Part shown: positions 33,911 through 46,274 of the stretch, piece after piece | Layout: each line of letters opens with the position of its first letter | Position numbering within the stretch: the first letter of the stretch is position 1 | Origin: Immersiella caudata | Taxonomy: Eukaryota; Ascomycota; Sordariomycetes; Sordariales; Lasiosphaeriaceae | Direction: 5' to 3' | Assembly (NCBI GenBank): GCA_030512335.1 | Contig: JAULSU010000005.1 | Span: 3,596,001-3,660,000, forward strand | Length of the DNA stretch: 64,000 bases | The notes under the pieces: model-generated | What the model saw: the letters and a program-made list of their open reading frames with translations, nothing else | Told to the model about the DNA's origin: nothing | The model's database searches: none | Program-made: the position numbers and the translations under genes

Positions 33911-35823
33911 CTTGGTACAAGGTCTGTGACAGTCGCCGTGCCAGGAACAATATTGCAAGGTATCAGGGGAGCAAGGAGGGAGAACAAGCGAGTCGATTTA
34001 TTTGGAGCTATCCGGCTATGGATTCTCACCAAGAACAAAGGGAGAACCAGAGAATGGCTTAGGGGTAAGCAGTTGAGAAGTATACGCCGCCGATGGCAAA
34101 TCTTGTTGGCCGCACAAACACATCCGTAGCACAAGATGGGAACAACGGGATTCTGTCGCAAGTCATCCGACCTGTCCGTGGTGCTCACCAGGGCCGTCGT
34201 GTCCAGCGAGGCCCCGATGGTGATGGAACCGCCGGGGAAGGGCAGTGATCAACTCGGATGGCGTCGGCGATGGGGCTGTTGGGCCGCTGACAGATACTAA
34301 CCAGCCACTGCAGGCAGCGATGGGCTGCTGGTAGTGGGCTCGACTGATGAAACGTCTCAACCTACCTACCTAGGTTTCTCCAGGCCTGAAGAGCCTGGGT
34401 GCTCGGCGGCCCGGCAGCCTACCACGTTGTGTTTGCGGTGTTTCCCCCCGCGTGTTTGGCCGTGCCGAGGCCGATCCCGGTCCTGACACCAGAACGGACA
34501 CCAGTAAGCGATGCCAGCGCTGCGCCTTCAGTTACGCTCAGTGCTGTTCAGACGTCAGCCACTTCTTCTGATATTCGGATCTTGAAACTCGACATGAGGC
34601 TGAACACAAAACAAACGAGAGCCTCAATGTTTCGAAATGCAGTGCCATCGAAGACCTGCAGAAGCGCAACCCTGACGTTCTTGGATGCGGGATGGAAGAT
34701 TGGAAAATGGCCGCAATCTGGCAATCGCGTTCGCATGACGCTAGGGGAATTAAGCTTTAGTGTGGCTCGTGCCTCCCCTCCATTCCCCGCCTGTGAAGTA
34801 GTGCCAAGCCGCTTGAAGGTCCCCAATGCTTTTCAGTTGATAGTGCAACTGTGCTGTTTGTTTCGGTACAACGACTCAGGGCAAAGGCAACGTTACGTCT
34901 CCTCTTCTCAGGCTTCCCACAATCCAACCTGTCCACGCCGCCCATTGCGTACTGCCCTCTGGTCGCTGCCCGCTCGAATGGCTCATGCCGCCCTCTTCCA
35001 GTGCCAATGAGGCGAGCGCTCCCGCGCAACGGAAGCGGAGGCCTGCAGCCTGCCTAGGTAGCTTCCCTTATTGCTTTCCCCCATCACAGCACCGCAGATG
35101 GCTCCATTCCGCCCCTCCTGCGACATATCATCATCCCCCCTGTTGCACAACGCCTGCGGCCAATCGCATGCGAAGCGGTCCCGTCTTTCAATTGCTGCCG
35201 TAATATCCTGCGATAGTCGTGTCGGAGATATTCCCCTCTGCCCAAGAGCGAGCAGGCGGGCCTGGCCGGGAACGTGCCGAGAGGAGCGGGTCCCGCACTC
35301 GAATGGGTACAAACGCTGGCAGGTCACTTGGAGGCTCACGTTCGGCGCCGCAGCGCACTCCACACGCCAACTCTCGGCAGGCGGACGTACGTCTCTCCTC
35401 ACTCGCGCTCCCTCCCAAAACAGGGCCACCAACGTGCCCGCTGCGTTGCGTTGCTTGACTCCTCCCACCTCTACTACCCGCGGCCACACCTATACGACGT
35501 CCGCCTTAAGGCTCTGTTTCTGGCTGCCCCCCCCGCAGGTTTCATTCTCCCGTGCCAGCCTTTTTAGGCCTGGTCGTGGGATCGCATCTTACCCACAGCT
35601 GCCATCCCAAGCTGTGAGGCTGGGCGGGGTCTGGAGGCACGTCTTCAAGAAACGTGTTTCCCTCACTCACTTCACCTCTCGCCACTCCACCCTGCCATTT
35701 GCTGTTCTTTTCTCTTGCCGCATGGATATGGATATGCTTCACTCGCAGTAAAAATAGCGTCCTGTTCCCGATGACTTAAAAGGGCCCGCTCTTACTCTCC
35801 GCCGCGTCCAGGCCTCGCATGTT
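33911..35823. promoter_or_regulatory. Divergent dam1/hxk3 promoter region
   Basis: 1.9 kb between the start codons of two GlcNAc genes pointing away from each other, so it should carry both promoters. It contains an ACCTACCTAGG tract near 34362 and one NDT80-type CACAAAA core at 34605-34611. Overlapping frames in 34980-35750 show no domain and are rejected as genes. Confidence 0.45.
34605..34611 (+). promoter_or_regulatory. MSE-like NDT80-type site
   Basis: CACAAAA matches the CRCAAAW core bound by Ndt80 in yeast; RON1, encoded nearby, has an Ndt80-type DNA-binding domain. A weaker CACAAAC lies at 34113-34119. Short cores like this occur by chance, so this is a candidate only. Confidence 0.2.
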
Positions 35824-37547
35824 ATGCGGCCACTCATTTCCGCCATGACATCGTTACGGGAGGTTCTCGTTGCCGCCATCAAGTCGCTGCTCCGGGGAAA
35901 GTCTCTTCTCCAGGCCATCCTCACGTTTTGGGTGAACCCCTCCACCATCACCGCACAGGATGCCAAGCCGAAGAGGCGCACTGCCAGAAGCCTGGCCGAC
36001 TTTCTGAAGGAGGCCGAACGTCTCCTGCTTGGGCCCATCGATGGCAGCGCCCTAAAGGAGTTCTCGGCCAAACTGAAGCACCAGTTCCAGATCGGGTTGC
36101 GGTCTAATCCGGCCTGCATGCTTCCCTCCTACAACCACCAACTTCCCTCCGGTGACGAGCGCGGCGAGTTTTTGGCCCTCGACGTAGGCGGGTCAACCTT
36201 GCGAGTCGCCCTGGTAGAGCTGAGGGGTCAAGGATCGAAGGGCCCTGCGAGCAGGATTATCCAGTTGGACTCGTTCAAGATCGGCAGCGAGGTGAAGAAA
36301 CTACAGGGCTTGTCTTTCTTTGACTGGATGGCCGAGAGGATACTCGAGACAACATCCAAGGGGGGCGAGCAAGGCCGTAGGCCCGAGGATCCCCTTTTGA
36401 TGGGGATGGCCTGGAGCTTTCCCATCGAGTGAGTGTTGCCCTAACCGGCTATCTTGAGCCCGTTGTTAACTGTGCTTTTATCAGCCAAACATCGTCAAAG
36501 GGCGGGAAGCTGTCCGGCATGGGAAAAGGATTTCTCGCAGCGGAAGGCCTGGTAGGTGATGATCTTGGAGGTATCATCGAGAAGGTCTGCCGAAGCAAGG
36601 GGCTGTATGTAGAGCTCTCGGCTATCGTAAACGATTCGAGCGCCACACTTCTCTCCGAGGCTTATCTTACCCCTTCGACGAGGTTTGGCCTGATCCTTGG
36701 CACCGGTGTCAACATCGCCGCCCACCTCCCCGTTCCGGCTGTCGGCCAGTCCAAGTACGGCGAGAGGCCTGAGACGTGGCACTCGAAAGCCAGTCATGTT
36801 ATCGTCAACACTGAACTGGGCATGTTTGGCAAGGGCGTCCTTCCCCTGACCAAGTGGGATCACCTACTTCTCGAGTCTCATGCTCGCCCCGATTTCCAGC
36901 CTCTGGAGCATCTCGTTAGCGGATATTATATCGGGGAGGTGTGCCGCTTGGCACTCGTCGATGCAATCGAGTCCACCGGCGCATTCGGCGGAGTCGTGCC
37001 TCCGTCGCTGACCTCCCTATACTCCCTCGACACGGAAACCCTTTCTCTAATAGAAGCGTTAGTAGAACCCCTCTTCACCTCTTCGCCTATCACAAAATTG
37101 ACCGATCCCAGACATGGTGACCCGGAAGCCGCCAGGAAGATATTCGCATCTCGCCACCCATCCTCCGTTGAGCCGACCGCTGTCGACATTGCCGCCCTAC
37201 AGAGCCTCTCCTCTCACATCGCCCGCCGCTCCGCATCCATCGTCGCAGCCTCCATATTCGCCCTCTGGGAACTCAAAATGGAAGCAGAAGAGGAACTTTT
37301 CCGATCTCTCCCAGCTGAATCCCCCTTTTTCCTTGATACAGAGGCGGAGATGAAGATTGCCCAGACAACCGTCGCCTACAACGGATCCGTCATCGAGCAT
37401 TATCCTGGATATTTGGCCAACACGCAACAATACATCAACGACTTGGTATCTTCGAACGGAAGAAATAAGGGGGAGTCAATTGAACTCATTGCTGCGAGGG
37501 AGAGCTCTATTCTGGGCGCGGCTGTTGCACTTGCTTGCTTGGAGTGA
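35824..37547 (+). CDS. hxk3: Hexokinase-family N-acetylglucosamine kinase
   Basis: Expected to phosphorylate GlcNAc to GlcNAc-6-P with ATP. Exons 35824-36428 and 36485-37547 (555 aa); the 56-nt intron splits SFPI/DQTS, the sugar-loop region. A Met at codon 8 may be the real start. Hexokinase blocks are present but altered: LDVGGSTLRVALVEL for the usual LDLGGTNFRV phosphate-1 loop, AIVNDSSATLLS for the NDTVGTL segment holding the catalytic Asp, LGTGVNIAAHLP for the glucose-enzyme GTGxNA block, NTELGMFG for the NxEWGAFG sugar contact, and AARESSILGAA near the end for phosphate 2. Such changes fit the fungal GlcNAc-kinase branch rather than glucose kinases. Neighbours dam1 and ron1 support the role. 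Confidence 0.88.
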
Positions 37548-38355
37548 AAATCCGCGACAGCAAGGACAGCGGGCATGATATGCCAAATGATGAACGATCC
37601 AAATAGTAATTAATTGTGCAACGGGCGGTGCATAATAGGGGCGGCTGGCAGGTAGAGGGCGTTGGCGCATCGAGGTGTTTTGTTCACGAACAGTACATAT
37701 ATGTTGAAGTATCGCGTGGTTTCATTTCTGGAGAAGGTTGGTTTTTATCGAATCTCATAGACTTGTCGTTTTATGTCTGTCTTCATGTCATTTCGAAGTT
37801 GATGATGTGATGACTAGGCGAACGTTAGCTGAGTAGCTGCGAGTTCCCCTTCGAAGCAAGAGCGTCATAGAATGACGCAATGTGCAGGTTTGCTCTCCAG
37901 TTCAAAACCGCGACACGGCCCTGAATAAGTAATGGACGCAGATATCAGTAACTGAAGACTGCATTGTCGTCCACGCGTCAATCCGTTCGCGATGGCTAGA
38001 TATGGCACGATAAAGCCTACTTAAATCCCTTCCCCCGTAGAAAACATCGGGCGGCCAGGGCAAGTCGACAAAGTGGTACAGTTCAACAATACAAGAGCAA
38101 GGATTTGCATCGCAATGCGGCTCAAACGCCATGCCACCAACACCAGTTGCCTCTCCGTTCCGCTCCCCATTCAAGTTCCCCATTTGCCATATCCAAAGAC
38201 AACAATACCTAACCAACCTAGAACATGACAACCGACAAGCCAACCGCCCACACACTTCCTTGTCGCTACTTCTGGTAATCTGAACATTTCACCTCTTTAC
38301 TTGAAACTCTGCACGCGCCATAACCCTATGCCCGAGTCTTTAACCCCTTACTTTG
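37548..38355. other. Intergenic, convergent 3' flanks
   Basis: About 800 bases between the 3' ends of hxk3 (+) and ron1 (-). It should contain both 3' untranslated regions. No gene or repeat is supported. Confidence 0.5.
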
Positions 38356-40302
38356 CTACTCGGTCGTGAAGTACCTCTTCGTCTTACTCCTGTTCTGTTG
38401 AGCCTTTACTTCCGGAGGTACGATTGTATGGTGTACCACATGTGGACGATAAACCGCATCAACAGGTGGCATCCTATCATGACGCAGCCTGTCAGAAACC
38501 CGCCCACTTTTTCAACTCAACGCAAAAGGGGACTCACCAATCGTCCAAACTCAATGGGAAGTATTCATAGAGCATGTCGGCCGTTTCCAATGGACTGCCA
38601 TTGGGACCATGTGACTGGTTTCCAGATGCACGACCTGCCCCAGATCCTGTTGGCTTCAGGCCTACGAATTGAGGACTCTGGATTCCATCCCCGGAGGTGG
38701 ATGATCGGTTTGGGCTGCGCTCGTCTTCAGACAGGGAGAGATTGATCGGCAGTGTAGCAGACGCGGATGATGTCGCACGATGGAGGACACCCGGGCCTGA
38801 CTGAGCTGCTTTTGTAGGCGGGCTGGCAAACTTGGTACGGCCACTGCCGCTGCTGACGTTGCTGTTGTTGCTATCCCAAGAGGGCACGGGTGGTCTCGGG
38901 ATGTTGGGCGAGACAGCCATCTTCTTGCTCGGCGGAAGATTGGTAGTTTGTGTAGAGAATGGGTTAGGGGTTGTAGGCCAGTCGGATTGCTGCAGGTCTT
39001 AGCATCAAAGCCAATGGACCATCATACTTATCATGGAGGACGACTTACCTGTAAGTTCCCAAGCGAGTGGTAACGCTGGATGTTCTGGGCGAGATCTTGC
39101 TGGGAGGGCTGCTGTGGCATCACCTGCGGTTGCTTCGCACCGCTTGCGGATAGTCCCGCGTCCACAGTCTTTCTTTCGAGCTTCCTATCACCCGTCAATG
39201 GTACGTCTTTTCTGCTGTCGAAGTTTCTGGGGCTACGCCCCCGGACAATGACAGGCCCTGATTGTATTTCGCAAATCTTGACCACCTCGCCGCTCTTCGT
39301 CCTCGCCAACAGGTTGATTTGCACCACGTAATGTTGCTGCAGCCCCTTTCGCCGCCCGTTATTCGCCGTCGCATGTTTGAATTGCAACCTCTTCCACGAA
39401 ACCGGAATCGACACGTTTCCCCCCTCGAGCTCCTGCCCGCTGCTCAGGTCCAGTGGAACATTGGGTGGCGCGGCACTCCCAGGCGCCGCCTTGGAGTCGT
39501 CTCCTCCTGATGCAATGGGGTTGCTGCTCTTCCAGGGAATTGAGATTATCTCGGTGGATTTGCCTTCGATGCTCTCAATGGCCGAAATCGAGGCAGACAG
39601 GTCGACAACTGGTGCTTGCCTGCCTTGCTCGTCAATGAGGTGTGCGACGTGGCGCGGCACCGTTACCTGCCCAGAGCATTGCCACAGATTCCGACGGTAG
39701 CAAGTCAGCTCTAGAGGGCGGCCCGTGTTGTGCGCGGCATCGCCAAATACATCCTCTGCGACGAAGAACATGCCATATAGCTCTGCTGTCATGGCTGGTT
39801 CCGCAAACTTTCCCCCCTCGTCCACAATCACCGCCTTGCCCGGAATGGGAGCGCCGAACCCCAGCAATTTGTCGTCCAGCTCCTGCGGGGAAGAATCGTC
39901 ATCGTCGCCGTTGATCTGGTCAAGTTCCACAGCGCTGTGGCCATAACCGCCATGCGGCGCCGTCGCTCCATTCGCAATATTCAAGCCGTGCACGTGGCCA
40001 TGGCCGACGTCGTAGGGGCGCGCTGTGTACGAAAAGGGGTCCTCGAAGGTTGTGCTGAAGGCATCGAAGTCGTAATTCGCCGGCGTAAAGGGCAGCGTAG
40101 GCATACCATCGTTCACTCTGCATCCTTAGACATCAGCGTCCGCTTCTTCCGGAACCCACACTCTCACAGCACAGAGCGCTTCAGTAAACACTGACATCAT
40201 GGACTCATCGAAGCCGAGCTCGGTGCCAAAGGCCTCGATGCCGCCAGCAGGGCCCGGCGCGGCGCCCGTCGACAGGCTAGGTAGGGAATTGAAGCTAGCC
40301 AT
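38356..40302 (-). CDS. ron1: NDT80/PhoG-type transcription factor RON1
   Basis: Ndt80-like regulator; in Trichoderma RON1 controls the GlcNAc catabolic genes. Minus-strand exons 40196-40302, 39049-40117, 38538-38989 and 38356-38488 (586 aa). The DNA-binding domain covers about residues 130-335: LYGMFFVAEDVF, ELTCYRRNLWQCSGQV, NVSIPVSWKRLQFKHATANN and GPVIVRGRSPRNF. The third donor overlaps a false stop (TTGGTGAGT gives W then TGA if unspliced); splicing adds 44 conserved-looking residues including YRPHVVHHTIVPPEVKAQQ and KRYF, the usual C terminus of this family. Ser/Pro-rich linkers flank the domain, and an acidic NGDDDDS patch lies before it. It sits within the gene set it probably regulates. 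Confidence 0.9.
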
Positions 40303-42132
40303 CCAATCTGATGCCCTGACTCGTCTATTTCATCTCGCCTTCACCAGGGCTCTGGCTCGCTGAGAAGCGCACATGCGGCGCGCAAACCCGGCGGTGTCGT
40401 CGATGCGTTTTCGATAGGTGTTCGCTCAAAACCGTGCGGAGGCAGAAACTCATGCAACGCGAAGGCGCATCGCCGTTCCGAATTGATCCAAAATGCGATA
40501 AGCAAACTGCTTGTCTCAACGTGCGACGGAGGTGGAGGGGACGCAACAGCAGTACAGAAGTCCCGGCTGCTGTTGGCCAATCCCATCTCGCGCGCCGTTG
40601 TGCCGGCCGCGGCTGCCCGCTCTCTCCTTCCCTCTCTCTCACGCTGCGCTGCTTGCCTCAGTCAGCGGGCCCTCTATTTGGGGCTCGGTCTGGCCTTCCA
40701 TTGAAGGAGCGCAAGAACCTGGAACCGAGCACCGCGAGGGAATAGCCCCGAGAAGTCGACATTTAACCTCCAGTTTCCAGGTCGGAGGAAAGGCGTCTGC
40801 AACCGAGAATAAGTCCACGGTTCAATGAATCCGCTTCCTCGGTGTTTTGTTGTCTTTGTTTCCCTCCCCTTATCGCGATGTCGACCCCAACTCATTGGAT
40901 GATAATCTAGCGCCAACAAGTGACGTGCGACTAGCAAAAGCTCAGAGACTCGAGGCGCAACGCCATCCCCGTTGTGTACTCCGTGCCAGAGTCCTCATCG
41001 GCGCCGTTGCAAGCGAAAAGCGGGTCGAGCAATCATGACGGCATTCTCAACCCCAACGACAAACTTTCCTGTACCTCGACGAGACCCCTTCGCGCCACCA
41101 CTGGCTGGCTCGCGTGCATGAGACAAACCAACTCGGTATCCCACATGCTGCTGCTGCGCCAGACCAATCACAGCGCGAATTCTGCTGCAGACACCCTTGG
41201 GGAGCGCAAAGACAAGTCAATCGCGCTTCAAACCCTTCGAATTCAGGCGATCCAGATGAGAGTCTTAACGCCAACCAGTTGTGGGGCCTAGGAAAGTATT
41301 TGCAAAAACTAATTCCGATGTAAAAACTAACAATTCCACGTTGATCTGCGTGTTGAATAACGGTATATATGTTTTCACGCCAAATATATGTGAAGAGAGT
41401 GATTCCACTCAGAGACTGGGCGTGAGGGGGATTGAGAGCGAACGGGACTGGAAGTACGGCGTCAACGACGGTATCTGCAAGGCTCCTCAAGCCGCACCTC
41501 CAAAGCGCCTATGATGACCGACAAGGAAGTCGCAGACTTGGGGAATATCGAGAATCTCAAACCAGAGGTTCAAACCAGGCTCTTTACCGACCCTGAAGAA
41601 CCCAAGCAATAAAGCTCGTGGAGCCTCGCAAGCATCCGGTGGGCTGGCACATACCCGGAGCCCAGGAATAACAACTCTGGCCGGGAGTGCTTTGGGAATC
41701 CCACTTGCAGTCCCAGACGTACTTGCCACAGCGCCTTCTCTCTCAAATCCATATCGACAAAGCTGTACATGCCTGACGGCTCTATACCCCTCCTCTTACT
41801 CACCGACTCATCCCCGCGCTGTATGTCCGGTAGATGGTAGAAGTTACCTTGCATTATTTTCAAGAACAGCAAGCCTCGCAGCAGCAATAGAAACGCTAAC
41901 GCAATGCCAATATGGTTACGACCAAAGTCTAGAGATTCACTGAGTAAGAGGCGGTAATATACAACCCGTAAATCTTCTGCTGCTCCAAGGTTCCCTTTCC
42001 AACCTCCTCCTCATCTGAACCTTTAGACTCCATTCACTCTATCGCTCTTACTTAAACTTTAAGCTCCCTACCCTAAATCAGTCCACTACCCTCATCAACG
42101 TCAGCAATTACTGCGTTCATGTCTCATAATGG
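40303..42132. other. Intergenic, ron1 promoter and nag3 3' flank
   Basis: 1.8 kb upstream of ron1. Open frames at 40325-40642 (-) and 40434-40828 (+) overlap and have no domain. 41300-41400 is AT-rich. The region probably carries the ron1 promoter and the 3' untranslated region of nag3. Confidence 0.45.
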
Positions 42133-45130
42133 TTAGGAGACACTCACATTCTCAGCCCCGCAACTTAATTCCTCCCAAGACTGCAGCACATCCCATCCCA
42201 TCGCCAACAACGGCTCGTACGCGTCCTCCCCAACCCAGCTGAGCACACTCCTTCCCGACTTGTGCGCCTTGTTCTGTCTCACTCCCATGAGCGCTAACCC
42301 CTGCAACACCAAGTTCGCCTGCGCCGTCCCAGGAACAATCGGTGCGATGATTCCCCCAATCATCTGCCTCGGCCCCGTTTCGCTTGGAAGCGGTTGCAGC
42401 GCGGGAATATGCGAGGCCAGCACGCTCCCGGGGGAACAGATGATGACTGTGCCAAGGAGGCTATCCACGGGACTTTTGGCGCGGACGACGCCACATGTTT
42501 TGGTCTCTTGGAGGGACGTTTTGTAGAGCTCGAAGACCTCTGGGTTTGCGTGGGTTGCCACGTGGTTGAGGACAGACTCGGCGTTTTCAAGGCCGTGGAT
42601 TAGATCGAAAGAGATGGAAGCGCGCTGTATGTTTTGGAGGAGACCCTCGGGCGCAGACCAGCTACTGAGTTCGGGGATAGTCATGTTGGCGAGACGCTTA
42701 GGGAAGGAGAGGTCCCAGCCGGAGGAGGCAAACCAAGACTTGAGCCCGGGAGAGTTCTCGTCAACGGGGATGCCAGGAAAGACACCGGGGAAGCACATGC
42801 CAAGTTGAATCTTCTTGATGCCGCGCTTTTGGGTGAGACCGCGGAGGGCGCGGCGGTGGAGGGACTTTCCGATGGAGACGTTGCGTTTGGCGGGGTCAAC
42901 AAAGATAGCCCCAAGGATGCCGGTGCCTTTGGCGTAGTATGTTGCGCAAAAGCCGTAGAGCGCTTGGGTGCTGCTGTTGCGGACGACGAAGTGGGCTTCT
43001 TCGATATTGGGGTTGAGGAGCTCGAAGGCGTGAGCGTTGGTGGTCTGGAGGAATTTCTGGTTGGGGGCGCTGGCGCGGGCGAGTGCTTTCAGGAGGTCGT
43101 CAAGACCGCTGGCGTCGCGATCGCGGTTGTAGGCCTCGACGAGCCAGTGTTGCCTCGACTTGAGCGCTTTCTTGGTCTTGCGAAGGGTCCCTGGGAGTGT
43201 GCCTTGCGGTGGGAAGTCCCCGAACAAGGCCCGTACAAGCGCAGCCATGGCGGTCTCGGTGAAGTCGAAGGTGCAGATATAGGTCCCGACCGTCTTGTCC
43301 ATGGCGAAGTCGTAGGGTGAGCTCACGGCAACCACAACCAGCGACTTCTTCTGCCCAGTGGCTTTCAGCATTGAGCACATCATGGAGACGTGCTTGGTGA
43401 ACCCAGCCTGGTAGAGGTTCCTATTTGCATCTGCTGTGACGATGATGATGCAAGAAGCCCGATGGATCAGGTTCTCATGTACTGATTCGACGTCAGCTTC
43501 CGCCATCTACGAAAATAAAGGGTGAGGGCTCTGACCTGGCCTCACACCATTCGCAGTGTATGATGTATGCAGGAGCTTTCCATGTCTTGCGCGGGCAAGC
43601 GACCTCCCAAACTCCCTAAAGACACCTTCACCACTCATAATGGCACCCCTATCTCGGTGCGCCCACTTATCATGCATCGTCGGTGTAGACTCTGTCTTGT
43701 TCTTGGATTCGAGGATCGTCTTCGTCATGGACGAGGCCGGCAGGGGCTTCACAAGGGGCGTCAGTAGTAACAACTCCTCTTCTTGGTGCATGGACTCATT
43801 GAGAGGAAGCAGCTTCTCCGTGTCCCTAATGACAGTAATTGAATCGTCGTAGGCCTTCATCGACAGAGCAAGATGGCTAGGGTGGATCTTTGACAGCAAC
43901 GAAATTCCAGGGGGGTTGAGGGCCTTGGCCCAAGATGTGCATGATAGCTTCATGCGCAGCACCCGCCTCAACGAAGTGTAAATGCGATCCTTGGTCAACA
44001 GCTCGTTCTCCACACCAAGTTTCAACCCGTCGATGGCCTCGAGCTGGACGTCGTACGCGCGGCACAACAGCACCAAGTCGCAACCAGCTTCTACGGCCAT
44101 CACCGTACCGGTCTTCACGCCCATCTCCGTCCTGAGGGCTTCCATCTCAAGACACTCTGAGATAGCAACACCGTTGAAACCTAGATCATTCCGGAGGAGA
44201 TCGTCAACAACCTGCTCGGCCAAGCACGCATGGTTGACGTTCATGGAAGGGTTGGTGATGCCACACCCGCCCACAAACATGGCATCCAGATTCCCCGTTG
44301 CAATGGCATTCCGAAAAGGCACGAGGGCGCTCAGTGCGAGCTCCTCTAACGTCTGGGTGATGATTGGAATATCCAAGCTGGATCCTAGGAAGTCTAGATT
44401 CCCGTATGAGGGAAAGTGTTTCCCGCAGGTCGCCACGCCGGCGTCCTTGTAGCCGTTCATGGCGGCGATGCCGTACTGCGACACCTCTTGAGGATCATCC
44501 CCAATGGCCCGAACACCAAGCGGCTGGTAGCGGGCATTGGTCAAAACATCCAACACGGGCCCGAGAATCAGGTTCACACCGACGGCAGAGACCTCTGTGG
44601 CAGTTGCTTTGGCAACCTTGTAAGCCAGGTCGGCGCTGCCGGCGGCGGCCTGGCCCATAGAGCTGGGGAACTGGCAGATGTAGTCCTCATCGAACAGGCT
44701 GTTGACGCCGCCATTTTCTTGGTCAAGCGCTATGAGCAAAGGCTGCGGGTGACCTGCCTGGTGTGCAATGGTCTGCAGCTCTTGGACTAGCCTGGCCGTC
44801 TGGTGGGCAGCTAAAGGGCGTTAGCCAGGGCGGGAAGAGTGATTAGAAGGAAAACAACATTTGAGATTCTTGGCTGTGAGCAGAATCGAGCCCAGATGAT
44901 GGTCCTCGATGAGACTCCGGATCTGGGGCGTGACCTCGGTGCCGTCCCAGCCCATAATCAGCATCTGGCCAATGGCCCTGAATATGGTCCATGCCGGTCA
45001 GCAACATTGCCAATTGAAACAAACACAGCAGACACCACAAACACACGGAGCAGGAGAGGTGCTGTGCAAAAGGTACGTACCAGTCCAGGTCGTGCCATAG
45101 TGGGTCCAAGTCGCCGTCCAGCTTGGCCAT
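42133..45130 (-). CDS. nag3: GH3 beta-N-acetylglucosaminidase fused to GNAT-type domain
   Basis: Releases terminal GlcNAc; the GH3-plus-GNAT architecture is known from fungal NAG3/RmNag-type enzymes. Minus-strand exons 45081-45130, 44859-44977, 43548-44810 and 42133-43496 (931 aa). Exons 1-2 give MAKLDGDLDPLW then IGQMLIMGWDGTEV and GSILLTAKNLK. GH3 blocks: IALDQENGGVNSL, GVNLILGPVLDV, CGKHFPSYGNLDFLGS and MFVGGCGI. The nucleophile position in bacterial NagZ (Asp) reads Glu275 in AISECLEMEAL. From about residue 600 a GNAT-like region follows (ALYGFCATYYAKGTGILGAIFVDP, then NVSIGKSLHRRALRGL). No signal peptide, so probably intracellular. The last junction is uncertain: a 39-nt intron (43507-43545) giving a slightly longer protein is also possible. 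Confidence 0.9.
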
Positions 45131-46274
45131 GGTTGAGGACCTGAGGGACAGGCGCGGAGCAGCGAGTGAGAGCAGCGCAGCGGACTTGGATGGGTCGTGC
45201 ACGCTATGCGAAGTCAAAGGCGCGGATGAGTGTGCGTGTTCGGCTGTCACGTTAAGATGGCGACATTGTCAATGCCTGTTGGCGGTGGGACGTCGTGTGA
45301 GGTGAGCGCTCTGCGCTTTGCGGCTGCCATGGGCCGCCGTTGGCATCTCCCTGCTGGTGGGTGTAACGACACAGCGTCGCTGGTTGCTGACTGTCGCAAC
45401 TTATGGTTCCCGTACCGCCGCATTTGCCCGTTTTGCCTTGAGAAAGGCCAGCAGCGGTGGTACCACGGGAGCTGTGGGAGCTGTCCGGTTTTACCGCAGA
45501 CTTGCTGCCCAATCATTGGCTGCCTCTCACATCTCTGGCAAACTGGGCATGGGGTGAAAGCACACTAGACCTTTTTGGTCCTTTTCCCGAGGTCTACAGG
45601 CAACTACGATCCGGCAACGTTACATCCCCACCCTGTTGTGTGACTCTCTGTTGACTTGCTCGAAAGAGCGCTCTGTGCTGGTTAGCTTGTATCTGCAAAG
45701 TCCAAAAAACCCCTGTCCTGCTCCCACGGCCACAACTTCGAGATGGACATCCGAACACAACCTACCAACTGCGATCATCACTCTTCCCTATGACCGAGAG
45801 GGCAACTTGGTGGAGAGAAACAACAGCTAGAACCCTAGCATAGAGTTGGAAACAGCCAACGCATCGGTCTTTGGGCTCTTCACCACCAGACAGGGCCTGT
45901 GTAATTCGAAATGGCCGGCATCGCCCCTCAGAATGGTACCAGCGAGTTGGCCTGATGTGACGAAGATACCACCAGTGTGCGGAGGCAAACCCGATGTTTT
46001 CCCTCTCTGCTTGCCCCAGTACCATCACACCCAAACAGGTGGAGAAGAACCAAGCGGTTTGGTTTCCTGTCTGACGCGAACATGACCGACAAGTGTCAAG
46101 CCGATCACAGTTAAGGCTTCATGTCCTTCCCAGCCGGATACCCCCCCGTCTCTTTCCATTGATCTATCATCATGTAGACCAGACAAAAGCATCGGCGCAG
46201 GTCAGCCGAGAAGCCTCCTTGGCCTCTGGATCACCATCTAGGCTCACTTTTTCGCCAGTTCTTCACATCCCAAC
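45131..46274. promoter_or_regulatory. Divergent nag3/dac1 promoter region
   Basis: 1.1 kb between two divergent GlcNAc genes, expected to hold both promoters. I found no clear CRCAAAW core by eye. Open frames here (45230-45568 and others) overlap on both strands without domains. Confidence 0.4.

Noticed and set aside
43507..43545. 39-nt intron as the last nag3 junction
   Set aside because: Shorter than other introns in the window; a 51-nt alternative (43497-43547) is in phase and preferred, but the choice is open.
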